A stretch of DNA of 64,000 nucleotides from assembly GCF_900182725.1 (NCBI RefSeq), contig NZ_FXTO01000008.1, forward strand, positions 1 to 64,000, in the 5' to 3' direction. Position 1 is the stretch's first letter. Every line of letters starts with the position of its first letter. The position numbers and the translations under genes were made by a program. The notes below the pieces were generated by a model. It made no database searches and was not told the DNA's origin. It saw only the letters and a list, made by a program, of their open reading frames with translations. Shown here in pieces: positions 17,080-27,186 of the stretch. This DNA is from Thalassovita litoralis (GTDB taxonomy: Bacteria; Pseudomonadota; Alphaproteobacteria; Rhodobacterales; Rhodobacteraceae).

Positions 17080-18285
17080 TCAGTTGGTGCCCTGTGCCAT
17101 GCACGAAGCGTAATAAGTGGTCGTGGCGGGCCAGTCCGAGAACATACCCACGATGCCAACCTCTTGGGCCAGTACGTCCAGCGCGGTGAAGTAGACGCTG
17201 TCATCGGTGGTTGCGTCCTTGACCGACTGGAAGTACCAGCCGCCGCCAGTGGCCAGCGGCCCGGACCGTTCCAGCGTCCACGAAATCAGGTGCAGCCCTG
17301 CGTCTTTCGCGGCTTTGGCGTAATCCGATGCGGCGATCTGGCCGTCTTTGACGGTCAGCAGCATGTTGATCGACGGGGACAGATAGTTCACGCCCTGCGC
17401 TTTCAGAGCGGCGAAATCTTCATTCCAGGTTTTAGCGTCCTGTTCGTTGAACCCGTCGTGCCATTCCACCAGATAGACGGCCTGTTTGCCGAACTCCGGC
17501 TCTGCCTTGATCCAGTACAGCACGTCGTTCAGGTTAAAGCTTTGGGCGAAAACGTTTTTCGGATCGACGCCTGCGGCTTTGTATTCGTTGATCATCTTCT
17601 GGGCGTAATCCTCTTGCGAGAACCCGTCGAAAGGCATGTCAACCGAGGGCGATTTCAGTTCGGGGGTGAATTTCACGCCCAGTTCCTTGAACAGCGCAAT
17701 CGATTCCGCGTGGGTCATGATCTTGCCTTCGGTGGCATACAGGTCGGTGCGCCAGCGCGGCGTGCCGTTCATGTATCCCGCGACAGTCGTGGCCGATTTG
17801 TCCGCTGCGTCCATTTTGCCGGTCAGAGATTTGAACTCGGCCAGCGTGATATCCGAGGTGCGGCATTCAGCCGAAGCTTTCTTGTCGCCTGTGGCCGGGG
17901 CAAACCCGGTGGTGCAGTTGGCCGCCAGATCGGTCGCCAGAATGTTGGTGGTGGTATGCAGGTCGTTCTGGGCGTGACGGCAGACCAGTTCTTTGTCCTT
18001 GGTGAAGGTCACGTCACATTCCAGAATACCGGCCCCCATGCGGGCTGCTGCGCGGTAGCTTTGTTCGGTGTGTTCGGGGAACATCAGCGCGGCACCGCGG
18101 TGGCCGATGGAAAAATCGCTGCGAACGGGTTCCATGTCCGCGCAAGAGGCCAGTTTGGTTTTCAGCGCACCTTCGGGCATCCGGTCAATCAGGAAGGCCG
18201 GACGCGGACCAAGTTCGATGCGGTCAGCAAAGGCGGGGGCGGCCAGCGCGGCCAGGGTCAGCGCGCCAAGGGTCAGGCGTTTCAT
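17080..18285 (-). CDS. Secreted glycerophosphodiester phosphodiesterase
   Basis: The 401-residue protein starts with a Sec signal, [20 protein letters not shown], cut after AFA. The GDPD domain shows [21 protein letters not shown] (catalytic His-Arg and Glu) and [22 protein letters not shown] (metal ligands and second catalytic His). It would hydrolyse glycerophosphodiesters from lipids to sn-glycerol-3-phosphate and an alcohol in the periplasm. A GGAG site precedes the chosen ATG; the open frame upstream is not needed. The large insert between about residues 90 and 190 is typical of longer periplasmic GDPDs. Confidence 0.88.
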   Translation of the reverse strand: MKRLTLGALTLAALAAPAFADRIELGPRPAFLIDRMPEGALKTKLASCADMEPVRSDFSIGHRGAALMFPEHTEQSYRAAARMGAGILECDVTFTKDKELVCRHAQNDLHTTTNILATDLAANCTTGFAPATGDKKASAECRTSDITLAEFKSLTGKMDAADKSATTVAGYMNGTPRWRTDLYATEGKIMTHAESIALFKELGVKFTPELKSPSVDMPFDGFSQEDYAQKMINEYKAAGVDPKNVFAQSFNLNDVLYWIKAEPEFGKQAVYLVEWHDGFNEQDAKTWNEDFAALKAQGVNYLSPSINMLLTVKDGQIAASDYAKAAKDAGLHLISWTLERSGPLATGGGWYFQSVKDATTDDSVYFTALDVLAQEVGIVGMFSDWPATTTYYASCMAQGTN

Positions 18286-18833
18286 CTGTAGTCTCCATTC
18301 GGAATAAAGTGGTGTCAGCGGTGTCGGGGAGAGCGGTAACAGCCGCGCGACGCTTCGATGACGGCTGGGTGAAGCCTGAATGAAAGAAAAAATACATGTT
18401 TGACGCAGTTTTGATGGGCTTTGTCGGGCAGTAGGGGGCGCAAAAGTATTTTGCGTATTGTCTTTCGGCCCTTGCACACCTTATGTTGATAAAACGGCGA
18501 CAGGCAGGTTCTGCCCGCCGCGAGAGTTTCGCTGTCTTGACCGGATGACCGAAAGCAACCGGCCCGATCAGGCAGACCGATTGGCCTTGTATAAGGCATG
18601 ATAATGGCCCGCGATCCCGTTCCGGGAGGCTGGGCAATGAACGGGCGGATCATGGTTCAGCCATGAAACCGTCGGAGAAGAAACGCGATGAGGCGCGCGA
18701 GACACCCAAGTGCAAGAGCAGAGGCCCAAACCGGCCAGCCCTGCCGCGCGTCCGCACTCGCCCCTAACAGACACCTGCCGCAACGCCCCCGCCCACCGGG
18801 TCAGGGGGCTTTGCCGCAGTGCAAACGGACACA
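18286..18833. other. 548-bp intergenic region with the long leader of rne
   Basis: No supported gene lies here. The two flanking genes diverge, so both promoters must be inside. The GDPD ribosome-binding site is at the left end. rne mRNAs usually have long, structured 5' leaders used for autoregulation, and the GC-rich right half would fit. Weak promoter-like matches (TTGTCT at 18458 with TTATGT at 18481) are not convincing. Confidence 0.4.
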
Positions 18834-21734
18834 ATGGCAAAGAAAATGCTCATCGACGCCACCCACGCGGAGGAAACCCGCGTCGTGGTGGTTGACGGAA
18901 ACAAGGTTGAGGAATTCGACTTTGAATCTGAAAACAAACGCCAGCTTGCTGGCAACATTTATCTGGCAAAAGTAACACGGGTCGAACCGTCACTTCAGGC
19001 TGCATTCGTGGACTATGGCGGAAATCGTCATGGGTTCTTGGCCTTTTCGGAAATTCATCCCGATTATTACCAGATCCCCGTCGCCGACCGCGAAGCGCTG
19101 ATGGAGGAAGAACACGCCTATGCCGAGGCCCAAAAGGCCGAGGAAGACGATGAAGGCTCTTCTAAAAAACGGTCGCGCCGGTCCCGGTCCAAGGCCGCGT
19201 CCAGCAAAAGCAGCGATGCAGTCGCAACCCGCGAAGTGGGCAGCGAAATCGCTGGCATGGAAACCATCGACCTGAACGAGGAAGAAGCCCCCGAGGGAAG
19301 TTCCCCGATGGAACGGGTTGCCGAAACCCCGGTCGAGGAACCGCAGGAAGAGGGCGATCAGCCTGTTTCGGAGGAGAATGCCGCCGAAAGCCCGGTCGAA
19401 GACGCTGCCGCCGCAGATCAGGCTGAAAGCGATCAACCGACCGAGGATACCCCGGCAGAGAGCGGGGAAGCCGATACCGCAGAGGTTTCAGACGAAGCCG
19501 AAGAAAACCACAGCGACGACGATACCGACGAAAACGGTGACGACGACGAGGATGACAATCCGGTGGAAACCGTCGAGAAAGACGATTCCATCGAGGATGT
19601 CTCGCAGGATGATGACCCCGAAGACGTGCGCCCGGTCCGCAAACCGCGCCCGCGCCGCTATAAGATTCAGGAAGTCATCAAGGTGCGCCAGATTCTTCTG
19701 GTACAGGTCGTCAAAGAAGAACGCGGCAACAAAGGTGCGGCGCTGACCACCTATCTGTCGCTGGCCGGGCGCTATTGCGTTCTGATGCCGAACACCGCGC
19801 GAGGCGGCGGGATTAGCCGCAAGATCACCAACGCGGTTGACCGCAAGAAATTGAAAGACATTGCAACCGAAATCGACGTGCCAAAGGGCGCTGGGCTGAT
19901 CATTCGGACCGCAGGCGCAAAACGCACGAAATCCGAAATCAAGCGCGATTACGAATATCTGCAACGGCTTTGGGAACAGATCCGAGAACTGACGCTGAAA
20001 TCCATTGCGCCAGCCAAGATCTACGAAGAAGGCGACCTGATCAAGCGGTCCATCCGCGACCTGTATAACCGCGACATTGACGAGGTGCTGGTCGAAGGCG
20101 AACGCGGCTATCGCATCGCCAAGGACTTCATGAAAATGATCATGCCGTCCCACGCCAAGAACGTGAAGCATTACGCGGAATCGATGCCGCTTTATGCGCG
20201 CTATCAGGTGGAAAGCTACCTGAACAGCATGTTCAACCCGGTGGTACAGTTGAAATCGGGCGGCTACATCGTGATCGGTGTGACCGAGGCGCTGGTGGCG
20301 ATTGACGTCAACTCGGGCCGGGCGACCAAGGAAGGCTCGATCGAAGAAACCGCGCTGAAAACCAACCTTGAGGCCGCCGAGGAAGTGGCGCGTCAGTTGC
20401 GCTTGCGTGACTTGGCTGGTTTGATCGTGATTGACTTCATCGACATGGACGAGCGCAAGAATAATGCCGCCGTCGAAAAACGGATGAAGGACAAGCTGAA
20501 AACTGATCGCGCCCGCATTCAGGTGGGCCGGATCAGCGGGTTTGGCCTGATGGAAATGAGCCGTCAGCGTTTGCGCCCCGGTATGATCGAAGCGACGACA
20601 CAGCCCTGTCCGCATTGTCACGGCACGGGGCTGATCCGGTCGGATGACAACCTTGCGCTGTCGATCCTGCGCCAGATCGAAGAAGAAGGCACCCGCCGCC
20701 GCACCCGTGAAGTGCTGGTGAAATGTCCGGTCGGCATTGCCAACTTCATCATGAACCAGAAACGGGAACATGTGGCGCAGATCGAAGCGCGCTATGGTCT
20801 GTCGGTGCGGATCGAAGGCGACCCGATGCTGATCAGCCCGGATTTCTCGATCGAGAAGTTCAAGACAGCGACGCGGGCCGTCCCTGAACAGGTTGCGCCC
20901 GTTGTGTCTGTCGATAGCTCTTTGATGGACGAGGTGGATGAAGCGGTCGAGATCGAGGAGGAGGAAACCCCCGAGGTCGAGGCAGAGGAGGACACCAAGC
21001 CGAAGAAACGCCGCCGCCGCCGCCGCCGGTCCCGTTCGCGAAGCGGGGATGGTGAAAACGGGGGCGAGGCATCGGATGGTGATGCGGATGACGGTGCCGA
21101 GGATGCGGAAGCTGACACTGACGCAGAGGCGGCAACCGATGATGAGGCCGCGCCTGACGAGGTGAAATCGGACGACGAAGCGACCGAGGAAGCCCCGAAA
21201 AAACGCAGCCGCCGCCGTCGGTCGCGCTCGAAGTCGAAAGAGGGCGAGGAGCAGACCGAGGTTCCGGCAGAGGATGCGGAAGCTGCCCCCGTTGCAGCCG
21301 AGGATACGCCGTCTGACGACGCGACGGATGCGCCAGAGCCGGTGGCCGATGCGGTTGTGGCGGAAGCCGTAACCGAAGAAGCCCCCGCCGAAGTGGCAGA
21401 GGCCGCGCCGGTCGCCAGCGAAGCGCCGGTGGAGGAGCCGGTGACTGAGGCCGCGCCTGACGTGGCTGAAGCCGAGGAAACGCCTGTTGCGATCCCAACG
21501 GAAGAGGCCGCGGCGCCAGAAGCACCTGTGGAGGAGGGGACTGTAGAAGACCCCCCAGTGGCAGAGGTTGCACCAGCCGAAGACGCCCAAACGCCGGATG
21601 CCCCGGTCGCAGAGCATGAACCGGCAGAGGTGGCGGCTGAAACCGTACATTCCGAACCGGAGCCTGTAAGCGCCGAGGCCGCGCCGGAACCGGACCGCCC
21701 CAAACGGCGCGGTTGGTGGAACGCCGGTCGCTAA
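18834..21734 (+). CDS. rne: Ribonuclease E
   Basis: RNase E is the main endoribonuclease of mRNA decay and rRNA maturation. The 966-residue protein starts MAKKMLIDATHAEETRVVVVDG; an ATG 15 bp upstream is less likely. The S1 domain begins at about residue 36 but is interrupted (about residues 85-275) by a very acidic Glu/Asp-rich insert, as in other alphaproteobacteria, and resumes at RYKIQEV. The DNase I-like catalytic part has AIDVNSGR and VIDFIDM with the metal-binding aspartates, and the zinc link is CPHCHGTG. The C-terminal third is an unstructured scaffold with two arginine-rich patches (KKRRRRRRRSRSRS and KKRSRRRRSRS) and ends RRGWWNAGR. Confidence 0.97.
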   Translation: MAKKMLIDATHAEETRVVVVDGNKVEEFDFESENKRQLAGNIYLAKVTRVEPSLQAAFVDYGGNRHGFLAFSEIHPDYYQIPVADREALMEEEHAYAEAQKAEEDDEGSSKKRSRRSRSKAASSKSSDAVATREVGSEIAGMETIDLNEEEAPEGSSPMERVAETPVEEPQEEGDQPVSEENAAESPVEDAAAADQAESDQPTEDTPAESGEADTAEVSDEAEENHSDDDTDENGDDDEDDNPVETVEKDDSIEDVSQDDDPEDVRPVRKPRPRRYKIQEVIKVRQILLVQVVKEERGNKGAALTTYLSLAGRYCVLMPNTARGGGISRKITNAVDRKKLKDIATEIDVPKGAGLIIRTAGAKRTKSEIKRDYEYLQRLWEQIRELTLKSIAPAKIYEEGDLIKRSIRDLYNRDIDEVLVEGERGYRIAKDFMKMIMPSHAKNVKHYAESMPLYARYQVESYLNSMFNPVVQLKSGGYIVIGVTEALVAIDVNSGRATKEGSIEETALKTNLEAAEEVARQLRLRDLAGLIVIDFIDMDERKNNAAVEKRMKDKLKTDRARIQVGRISGFGLMEMSRQRLRPGMIEATTQPCPHCHGTGLIRSDDNLALSILRQIEEEGTRRRTREVLVKCPVGIANFIMNQKREHVAQIEARYGLSVRIEGDPMLISPDFSIEKFKTATRAVPEQVAPVVSVDSSLMDEVDEAVEIEEEETPEVEAEEDTKPKKRRRRRRRSRSRSGDGENGGEASDGDADDGAEDAEADTDAEAATDDEAAPDEVKSDDEATEEAPKKRSRRRRSRSKSKEGEEQTEVPAEDAEAAPVAAEDTPSDDATDAPEPVADAVVAEAVTEEAPAEVAEAAPVASEAPVEEPVTEAAPDVAEAEETPVAIPTEEAAAPEAPVEEGTVEDPPVAEVAPAEDAQTPDAPVAEHEPAEVAAETVHSEPEPVSAEAAPEPDRPKRRGWWNAGR

Positions 21735-21741
21735 AATTGGA

Positions 21742-21772
21742 AACGCCGCCCGGAACATCGGGCGGCGTTTTT
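21742..21772 (+). terminator. Rho-independent terminator of rne
   Basis: AACGCCGCCCG (21742-21752) pairs fully with CGGGCGGCGTT (21759-21769) and runs into TTTTT. A strong intrinsic terminator directly after rne. Confidence 0.9.
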
Positions 21773-21840
21773 CGTTGTACCAACGCAGATGTGAATTCCG
21801 TCGCAGTGACGGCCCCGGATTTATCGCCTATCAGGGCTGT

Positions 21841-22590
21841 ATGTTCGGAATCGAAATCATTGACGCGGGCCTGTTGCCCGCCGTGCTGGTGGCGCTGATG
21901 GCGGGGATTGTTTCCTTCCTCAGCCCCTGTGTCCTGCCTATCGTTCCGCCTTATCTGGCGTATATGAGCGGCGTATCGCTATCGGATCTGAACGCCAGCG
22001 GGCGCAGAAAAAGCGCCTTGGCTCCGGCCTTTTTCTTTGTGCTGGGCCTGTCTACGGTGTTTCTGTTTCTGGGGTTTACGGCTTCGGCAATCGGGGCGGT
22101 GTTTCTGGCCTATCAGTCATGGTTCAACACGATTGCCGGTATCTTGGTGATGGTGTTCGGGGCGCATTTCGTGGGCGTTTATCGGATAGGATTTCTGGAC
22201 CGCGAGGCGCGTATTGATGCCGGGGATCGCGGCGGGTCCGCCTTTGGGGCATATGTGCTGGGGTTGGCGTTTGCCTTTGGCTGGACGCCCTGTATCGGCC
22301 CGCAACTGGGCGCGATCCTGTCCTTGGCCGCGTCCGAGGCGTCAATTGCCCGTGGTACGATCCTGTTGGCCGTTTACGCTGCGGGGCTGGGGATTCCGTT
22401 TCTTCTGGTCGCGGCATTCCTGCCACGCCTGACCGGGGTTATGGGGTGGATGAAACGGCATATGGAACAGATCGAGCGCGTGATGGGCCTGTTGCTGTGG
22501 ACCATTGGTTTGTTGATGCTGACGGGTGGTTTTTCGTCCTTTTCCTATTGGCTGTTGGAACGGTTCCCGGCTTTGGCGACCTTGGGCTGA
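21841..22590 (+). CDS. ccdA: CcdA-type cytochrome c biogenesis / thiol-electron transfer protein
   Basis: The 249-residue membrane protein has six predicted spans and the two key cysteines of the CcdA/DsbD-beta family: Cys in SFLSPCVLPIVPPYLAYMSG and Cys in GWTPCIGPQLGAIL. CcdA carries electrons from cytoplasmic thioredoxin across the membrane to keep haem-binding thiols reduced during cytochrome c maturation. ATG 21841 is chosen because it gives a normal N-terminus; the open frame 66 bp upstream overlaps the rne terminator. Confidence 0.9.
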   Translation: MFGIEIIDAGLLPAVLVALMAGIVSFLSPCVLPIVPPYLAYMSGVSLSDLNASGRRKSALAPAFFFVLGLSTVFLFLGFTASAIGAVFLAYQSWFNTIAGILVMVFGAHFVGVYRIGFLDREARIDAGDRGGSAFGAYVLGLAFAFGWTPCIGPQLGAILSLAASEASIARGTILLAVYAAGLGIPFLLVAAFLPRLTGVMGWMKRHMEQIERVMGLLLWTIGLLMLTGGFSSFSYWLLERFPALATLG

Positions 22591-22689
22591 TCCAGCGGAA
22601 TGCGCTGCGCGCATGCAGGTCATGCCCTTCGGGCAGGTCAGGGGCGCTGCCCTTGCGATTGAAAATCCTTGATTTTCAATCCGTACCCC

Positions 22690-22713
22690 GGAGTATTTCG
22701 CGCAAGATGAAAG
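22690..22713 (+). repeat. Copy 2 of the 24-bp intergenic repeat, with flanking hairpins
   Basis: GGAGTATTTCGCGCAAGATG plus AAAG repeats the element at 7721-7744 with few changes. Upstream (22591-22689) are several small perfect hairpins: TGCCCTTCGGGCA, and GATTGAAAATC with GATTTTCAATC around a CTT loop. The whole block sits between ccdA and the next gene. Confidence 0.7.
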
Positions 22714-22772
22714 CCCTGATCTGCCTTACTTCGGCCTGAAACCTACGGTATCGTGGCGGGCAAGAGGGCGTT

Positions 22773-23981
22773 ATGAGTGCAGTCGAGCAAATACAACAGG
22801 TCCGTAAGCGCCGGGTGTTTTACATTCCCGGTTATGACCCCATTCACCCGCGCCGATACCGCGAATTATACCGCAAGGAAGGCGCCGCACAGGCCGCAAT
22901 TTCCGGCTATCGGATCGGGTTGAAACCCAAGACCACCAAGGGGCCGTATGGCTGGCATGTCAGTTCGGTGATCAGCGACGCCGAGGTCGAAACCGATATC
23001 GAGGTGCTGGTCTGGTCCGACATCGTGCGCGACAGCATGGATCAGGGGATCATCGGCACCTATGGGCAACTGGTGCGGACGGCATGGGTCTATATCGGAT
23101 CGGGGGCCTTGTGGCGGTTGATGCGACTGCGGCAGGGGCCGGTCATTGCCGCGCTGTATCCGGTGGTATTTCTGTTGGTTCAGTTGATGCTGGCGCTGGC
23201 TGCGGCGGTGGCCGTGGGCTGGGGGCTGTCGTGGCTGCATCCTTGGGCCGCAGTGGCGGGGTTGGCGGTTGTCCCGCCGATCCTGAAATGGTTTCGTAAA
23301 AAAGACGGCAAGTTTTTTGCCTATTACCTGATGCACGACTATGCGTATTCGGCGCGTTCACGGGGGGCAAACCCGCCCGAGCTGGAGGCGCGAATGGCCG
23401 AATTTACCGCTGCCATCCGCGCCGCGCTGGATACGGATGTGGACGAGGTTTTGGTGGTGGGGCACAGTTCCGGGGCGCATTTGGCGGTGTCGATCCTGTC
23501 CGATCTGATCCGGGGTGGATTGCCTGCTGCGGGGCCAGAGCTGAACCTGCTGACCTTGGGGCAGGTGGTGCCGATGGTGTCTTTCCTGCCGCGGGCATGG
23601 CGGTTGCGGGCCGATCTGGCCTATTTATCGGAGCGCGATGAAATCGCATGGGTGGATGTGACCGCGCCGGGGGATGGCTGTGCCTTTGCCTTGTGCGATC
23701 CGGTCAGCGTGTCGGGGGTAGCCGGGCCGGGAAAACGCTGGCCTTTGGTATTTTCGGCGGCGTTTACCCAAAGCTTGCAGCCGGAAACATGGGCCAAACT
23801 GAAACGGCGCTATTTCCGCCTGCATTTCCAGTATCTTTGCGCCTTTGACCGGCCCCGCGACTATGACTATTTCCAGATCACCGCCGGGTCGCTGACATTG
23901 CGCCGCCGCTATGCGGGGCGGGGCGCGTCCAAATCCCGCATTGATCGGGCAGTATCGAAATATGTATCGGTAAGGCCATGA
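22773..23981 (+). CDS. Alpha/beta-hydrolase-like membrane protein of unknown function
   Basis: The 402-residue product begins with a cytoplasmic-looking segment RRVFYIPGYDPIHPRRY, has two adjacent hydrophobic spans (about residues 128-150 and 155-172), and then a hydrolase-like part with VVGHSSGAHLAVSIL, the GxSxG nucleophile elbow with Ser at about residue 231. The oxyanion-like HPRRY start and late histidines are compatible with an esterase or lipase. No close family name is recognised. Its stop overlaps the P450 start by four bases (ATGA at 23978), so the two are co-translated and likely act on the same lipid-like substrate. Confidence 0.7.
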   Translation: MSAVEQIQQVRKRRVFYIPGYDPIHPRRYRELYRKEGAAQAAISGYRIGLKPKTTKGPYGWHVSSVISDAEVETDIEVLVWSDIVRDSMDQGIIGTYGQLVRTAWVYIGSGALWRLMRLRQGPVIAALYPVVFLLVQLMLALAAAVAVGWGLSWLHPWAAVAGLAVVPPILKWFRKKDGKFFAYYLMHDYAYSARSRGANPPELEARMAEFTAAIRAALDTDVDEVLVVGHSSGAHLAVSILSDLIRGGLPAAGPELNLLTLGQVVPMVSFLPRAWRLRADLAYLSERDEIAWVDVTAPGDGCAFALCDPVSVSGVAGPGKRWPLVFSAAFTQSLQPETWAKLKRRYFRLHFQYLCAFDRPRDYDYFQITAGSLTLRRRYAGRGASKSRIDRAVSKYVSVRP

Positions 23982-25354
23982 CATGCCCGATCCCGATGCC
24001 GCCCAAACCGCCTGCGCGGCCTGACAAGGTTTCGCTGTGGCGTTACATGCAGTTGTTTCGCCGTGATATCCTGTCGGCGCAGCCCGCGCGGCTGTACAGG
24101 GCATGGATGGCGGAATTTCGCACGCCGTTTTTCCGGTCTTTCATGTGCAATCAGCCGGAATTGGTGGATTTGGTGCTGCGCGAGCGGCCTGATGAATTCC
24201 CCAAATCCGGCCGGGTCCGCGAGGGGCTGACGCCATTGTTGGGCAATTCGGTGTTCATCACCAATGGCGAGGTGTGGAAACGCCAGCGGCGGATTATCGA
24301 CCCGGCATTTGAAGGTGGCAGATTGCGCGAGGTGTTCCCCGCCATGTGGGAAGCCGGTCGCGCTGCCGTGGCCCGTTTGGAACCGCTGGCGGATGGTCAT
24401 CCGGTCGAGGTAGAGGCCCAAGCCAGCCACGCGGCGGCGGATGTGATTTTCCGCACCCTGTTTTCCATCCCGATTGAACATCAGGTCGCGGGCCGGGTGT
24501 TTCAAGAATTTCGCGAACACCAACGGGCGCAGCCCGTGGTGAATCTGGGTGCGATCCTGCCTCTGCCGCGTTGGTTTCCCCGGTTTCACAGTCGCAAGAC
24601 CAAACAAACCGCGCGGATTATTCGCGGCTTGATCACGCAGTTAACAGCCGAACGGATGACGCGGATTCAGGATGGAACCGCGCCTGACGATCTGGCGACC
24701 AAGATCATGACCACACCAGACCTGCTGACCGGGGAACGGTTTGACACCGATGAAATGGTGGATCAGGTGGCAATCTTTTTCCTGGCGGGGCATGAAACCA
24801 GCGCGTCTGCCTTGGCGTGGGCGCTGTATTTGCTGGCGCTATACCCCGATTGGCAGGATCGCGTCGCAGCCGAGGCGCAGGCGCAGATTGACCCGGAAAA
24901 GATATATTTTTCGACCGTGTCGAAACTGTCGGTGTCGCGGGATGTGTTTCGTGAAACCCTGCGGTTATATCCGCCCGTGCCAATGATGGTACGCGAGGCC
25001 ACACAGCGCGAAACCTTTCGCAATCGTCCTGTTCCAAAGGGGAGCCCGATCGTGCTTAGCCCGTGGCATCTGCATCGGCATGAACGGCTGTGGGACAATC
25101 CCGATGGGTTCGATCCTGCGCGGTTTAAGACCGAGAATGGTAAAACCGGCCTGCGCAATGCCTTTGTCCCGTTTTCCGCCGGGCAACGGGTTTGCCCAGG
25201 GGCGGGGTTCGCCATGATCGAGGGGCCGTTGCTGTTGTCGATGCTGGTGCGGGCCTATCGGTTTGATCTGGTCGCAGAACGCCCGGCGATGCCTGTGGCG
25301 CATCTGACGGTGCGCGGGCGTGACGGGATTTGGCTGGCGATCACGAAGCGTTAG
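23978..25354 (+). CDS. Cytochrome P450
   Basis: The 458-residue protein has the P450 landmarks: I-helix oxygen-binding AGHETSASAL, K-helix ExxR in FRETLRLYPPVP, and the haem-binding loop PFSAGQRVCPGAGFAM with the proximal cysteine at about residue 407. It looks soluble, with no N-terminal anchor. It would hydroxylate a hydrophobic substrate using electrons from a ferredoxin system not encoded here. It is co-translated with the hydrolase-like gene and ends by overlapping the stop of the convergent RHH gene by 3 bp. Confidence 0.95.
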   Translation: MTCPIPMPPKPPARPDKVSLWRYMQLFRRDILSAQPARLYRAWMAEFRTPFFRSFMCNQPELVDLVLRERPDEFPKSGRVREGLTPLLGNSVFITNGEVWKRQRRIIDPAFEGGRLREVFPAMWEAGRAAVARLEPLADGHPVEVEAQASHAAADVIFRTLFSIPIEHQVAGRVFQEFREHQRAQPVVNLGAILPLPRWFPRFHSRKTKQTARIIRGLITQLTAERMTRIQDGTAPDDLATKIMTTPDLLTGERFDTDEMVDQVAIFFLAGHETSASALAWALYLLALYPDWQDRVAAEAQAQIDPEKIYFSTVSKLSVSRDVFRETLRLYPPVPMMVREATQRETFRNRPVPKGSPIVLSPWHLHRHERLWDNPDGFDPARFKTENGKTGLRNAFVPFSAGQRVCPGAGFAMIEGPLLLSMLVRAYRFDLVAERPAMPVAHLTVRGRDGIWLAITKR

Positions 25355-25569
25355 CGATCCCGGTAATACCGCAGCACGAACAGGCGTATCGCGGTGGCTA
25401 GCCCGGCGTCTAGGTCGCGGGTGGCGTCAATTTCGGCGGCCAATACGTTGATCGGTTTGTCCTGTATTCGGGCAATATCGCGGAAGGCCTGCCAAAATTC
25501 ATCTTCCAATGACACGCTGGTGCGGTGGCCCCGCAGGGTCAGGGATCGTTTGACGGGGCGGGCGCTCAT
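25351..25569 (-). CDS. Small ribbon-helix-helix domain protein
   Basis: The 72-residue product has the pattern KRSLTLRGHRTSVSLEDEFWQAFRDIA, a ribbon strand followed by two helices, as in the RHH_4-type small proteins of alphaproteobacteria. Its start overlaps the stop of the 57-residue gene by four bases. The role of this family is unknown; DNA binding or regulation of the partner is inferred. Confidence 0.8.
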   Translation of the reverse strand: MSARPVKRSLTLRGHRTSVSLEDEFWQAFRDIARIQDKPINVLAAEIDATRDLDAGLATAIRLFVLRYYRDR

Positions 25570-25739
25570 TCGCGTTTCTTTCCGTCCAGATCGCGGGCAG
25601 CTTTGTCTGCGGTGGCGCGGTCCCGTTGTTTTTCGGCTTTGGTGCGTCCGAATTTTACGGCGTTTTCGTCGGCGCGGGCTTTTTTATCAGCCCGCGCCTT
25701 TTCTTTGCGAAACCGGTTCAGGTTAACCGGCTGTGACAT
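25566..25739 (-). CDS. Short DUF4169-like basic protein
   Basis: A 57-codon frame too short for standard ORF cutoffs reads [20 protein letters not shown] and continues as a highly charged Lys/Arg/Ala helix ending DLDGKKRE. This is the pattern of the DUF4169 family. Its ATG shares a base with the fumC stop (TGATG) and its TGA overlaps the next gene, so fumC, this gene and the RHH gene are one operon. Function unknown. Confidence 0.8.
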   Translation of the reverse strand: MSQPVNLNRFRKEKARADKKARADENAVKFGRTKAEKQRDRATADKAARDLDGKKRE

Positions 25740-27133
25740 CAGCCCTTGGGACCGATCATATCTTCGGGGCGCACAACCGCATCAAAGGTGGCTTCGTCCA
25801 CAAAGCCCAGTGCGATGGCTTCTTCCTTCAGGGTGGTGCCGTTTTTATGCGCGGTTTTGGCAACCTTGGTGGCGTTGTCATAGCCGATGGTGGGGGCCAG
25901 TGCCGTGACCAGCATCAGCGATTCCTGCATCAGTTTTTGAATGCGCGGCTTGTTGGCTTCGATTCCCAGCAGCATCCGTTCGGTAAAGCTGTCAGCCACA
26001 TCGCCCAACAACTGCATGGATTGCAGCAGGTTATAGGCCATCATCGGGTTATAAACGTTTAGTTCAAAATGCCCCTGCGATCCGGCAAAGGTCATTGCGG
26101 CATTGTTGCCCATCACATGCGCGGCAACCTGCGTCATGGCCTCGGCCTGGGTGGGGTTCACCTTGCCGGGCATGATCGACGATCCGGGTTCGTTTTCCGG
26201 CAGGATCAGTTCGCCCAGACCCGAGCGCGGACCCGACCCAAGGAAACGGATGTCGTTGGCGATTTTGTACATGCTGCCCGCAACCGTCGCCAATGCGCCC
26301 GACATGAACACCATCGCGTCATGGGCGGCCAGCGCCTCGAATTTATTCGGGGCGGTGACAAAGGGCAGGCCGGTGATGCCTGCCATATTGGCAGCCACGG
26401 TTTCGCCCCAGCCGTTTTGGGTGTTCAGCCCGGTGCCAACGGCAGTGCCGCCTTGGGCCAGTTCGTAAATTCCCGGCAGGGCCATTTCCACGCGGGCGAT
26501 GCCCTGACGGATCTGGTGCGCATAACCGCTGAATTCCTGCCCCAGCGTCAGCGGGGTGGCATCCTGCGTATGGGTGCGGCCGATCTTGATGATGTCTTTG
26601 AATTCTTCGGATTTTTGCTCCAGCCCGGCCAGCAGCTTGCGCAGGCCCGGCAGCAATACGTCGCGGGTGGTCATGGCGGCGGCGATGTGCATGGCGGTGG
26701 GGAAGGTATCGTTGGACGATTGCCCCATGTTGCAGTGGTCATTGGGGTGAACCGGATCTTTGGACCCGATCACGCCGCCCAGAATTTCAATCGCGCGGTT
26801 GGCGATCACTTCGTTGGCGTTCATGTTCGACTGTGTACCCGAACCCGTCTGCCACACGACCAGCGGGAAGTTGTCGTCGAACTTGCCTTCGATCACTTCG
26901 CCCGCAGCCTGAATCACCGCATCGGCGATTTTGGCGTCCAGTTTGCCCGATGCTTTGTTGGCTTGTGCGCAGGCTTTTTTGATCACACCCAGCGCGCGCA
27001 CGATGGCAACGGGCTGTTTTTCCCAGCCAATCGGGAAATTCATGATCGAACGCTGCGTCTGTGCGCCCCAATACTTGTTGGACGGGACTTCGAGCGGGCC
27101 AAAGCTGTCGGTTTCGGTGCGGGTATTGGTCAT
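25739..27133 (-). CDS. fumC: Class II fumarate hydratase
   Basis: FumC converts fumarate to malate in the TCA cycle. The 464-residue protein carries the family signature [13 protein letters not shown] and the conserved [26 protein letters not shown] and [15 protein letters not shown] segments. Class II enzymes need no iron-sulfur cluster. Length fits the family. Two very small genes follow in the same operon. Confidence 0.97.
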   Translation of the reverse strand: MTNTRTETDSFGPLEVPSNKYWGAQTQRSIMNFPIGWEKQPVAIVRALGVIKKACAQANKASGKLDAKIADAVIQAAGEVIEGKFDDNFPLVVWQTGSGTQSNMNANEVIANRAIEILGGVIGSKDPVHPNDHCNMGQSSNDTFPTAMHIAAAMTTRDVLLPGLRKLLAGLEQKSEEFKDIIKIGRTHTQDATPLTLGQEFSGYAHQIRQGIARVEMALPGIYELAQGGTAVGTGLNTQNGWGETVAANMAGITGLPFVTAPNKFEALAAHDAMVFMSGALATVAGSMYKIANDIRFLGSGPRSGLGELILPENEPGSSIMPGKVNPTQAEAMTQVAAHVMGNNAAMTFAGSQGHFELNVYNPMMAYNLLQSMQLLGDVADSFTERMLLGIEANKPRIQKLMQESLMLVTALAPTIGYDNATKVAKTAHKNGTTLKEEAIALGFVDEATFDAVVRPEDMIGPKG

Positions 27134-27186
27134 AGGTCAACCTCCAAAAGGGAATTGCCGCTTACATACCCGAACCAGAGGGAAAT

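Noticed and set aside
17080-18477. The longer 465-residue form of the glycerophosphodiesterase
   Set aside because: The extra 64 residues have no signal and precede a clean Sec signal with a GGAG site.
19488-21758. A 756-residue minus-strand open frame across rne
   Set aside because: It is the shadow of the rne frame caused by GC-biased codons; rne is certain.
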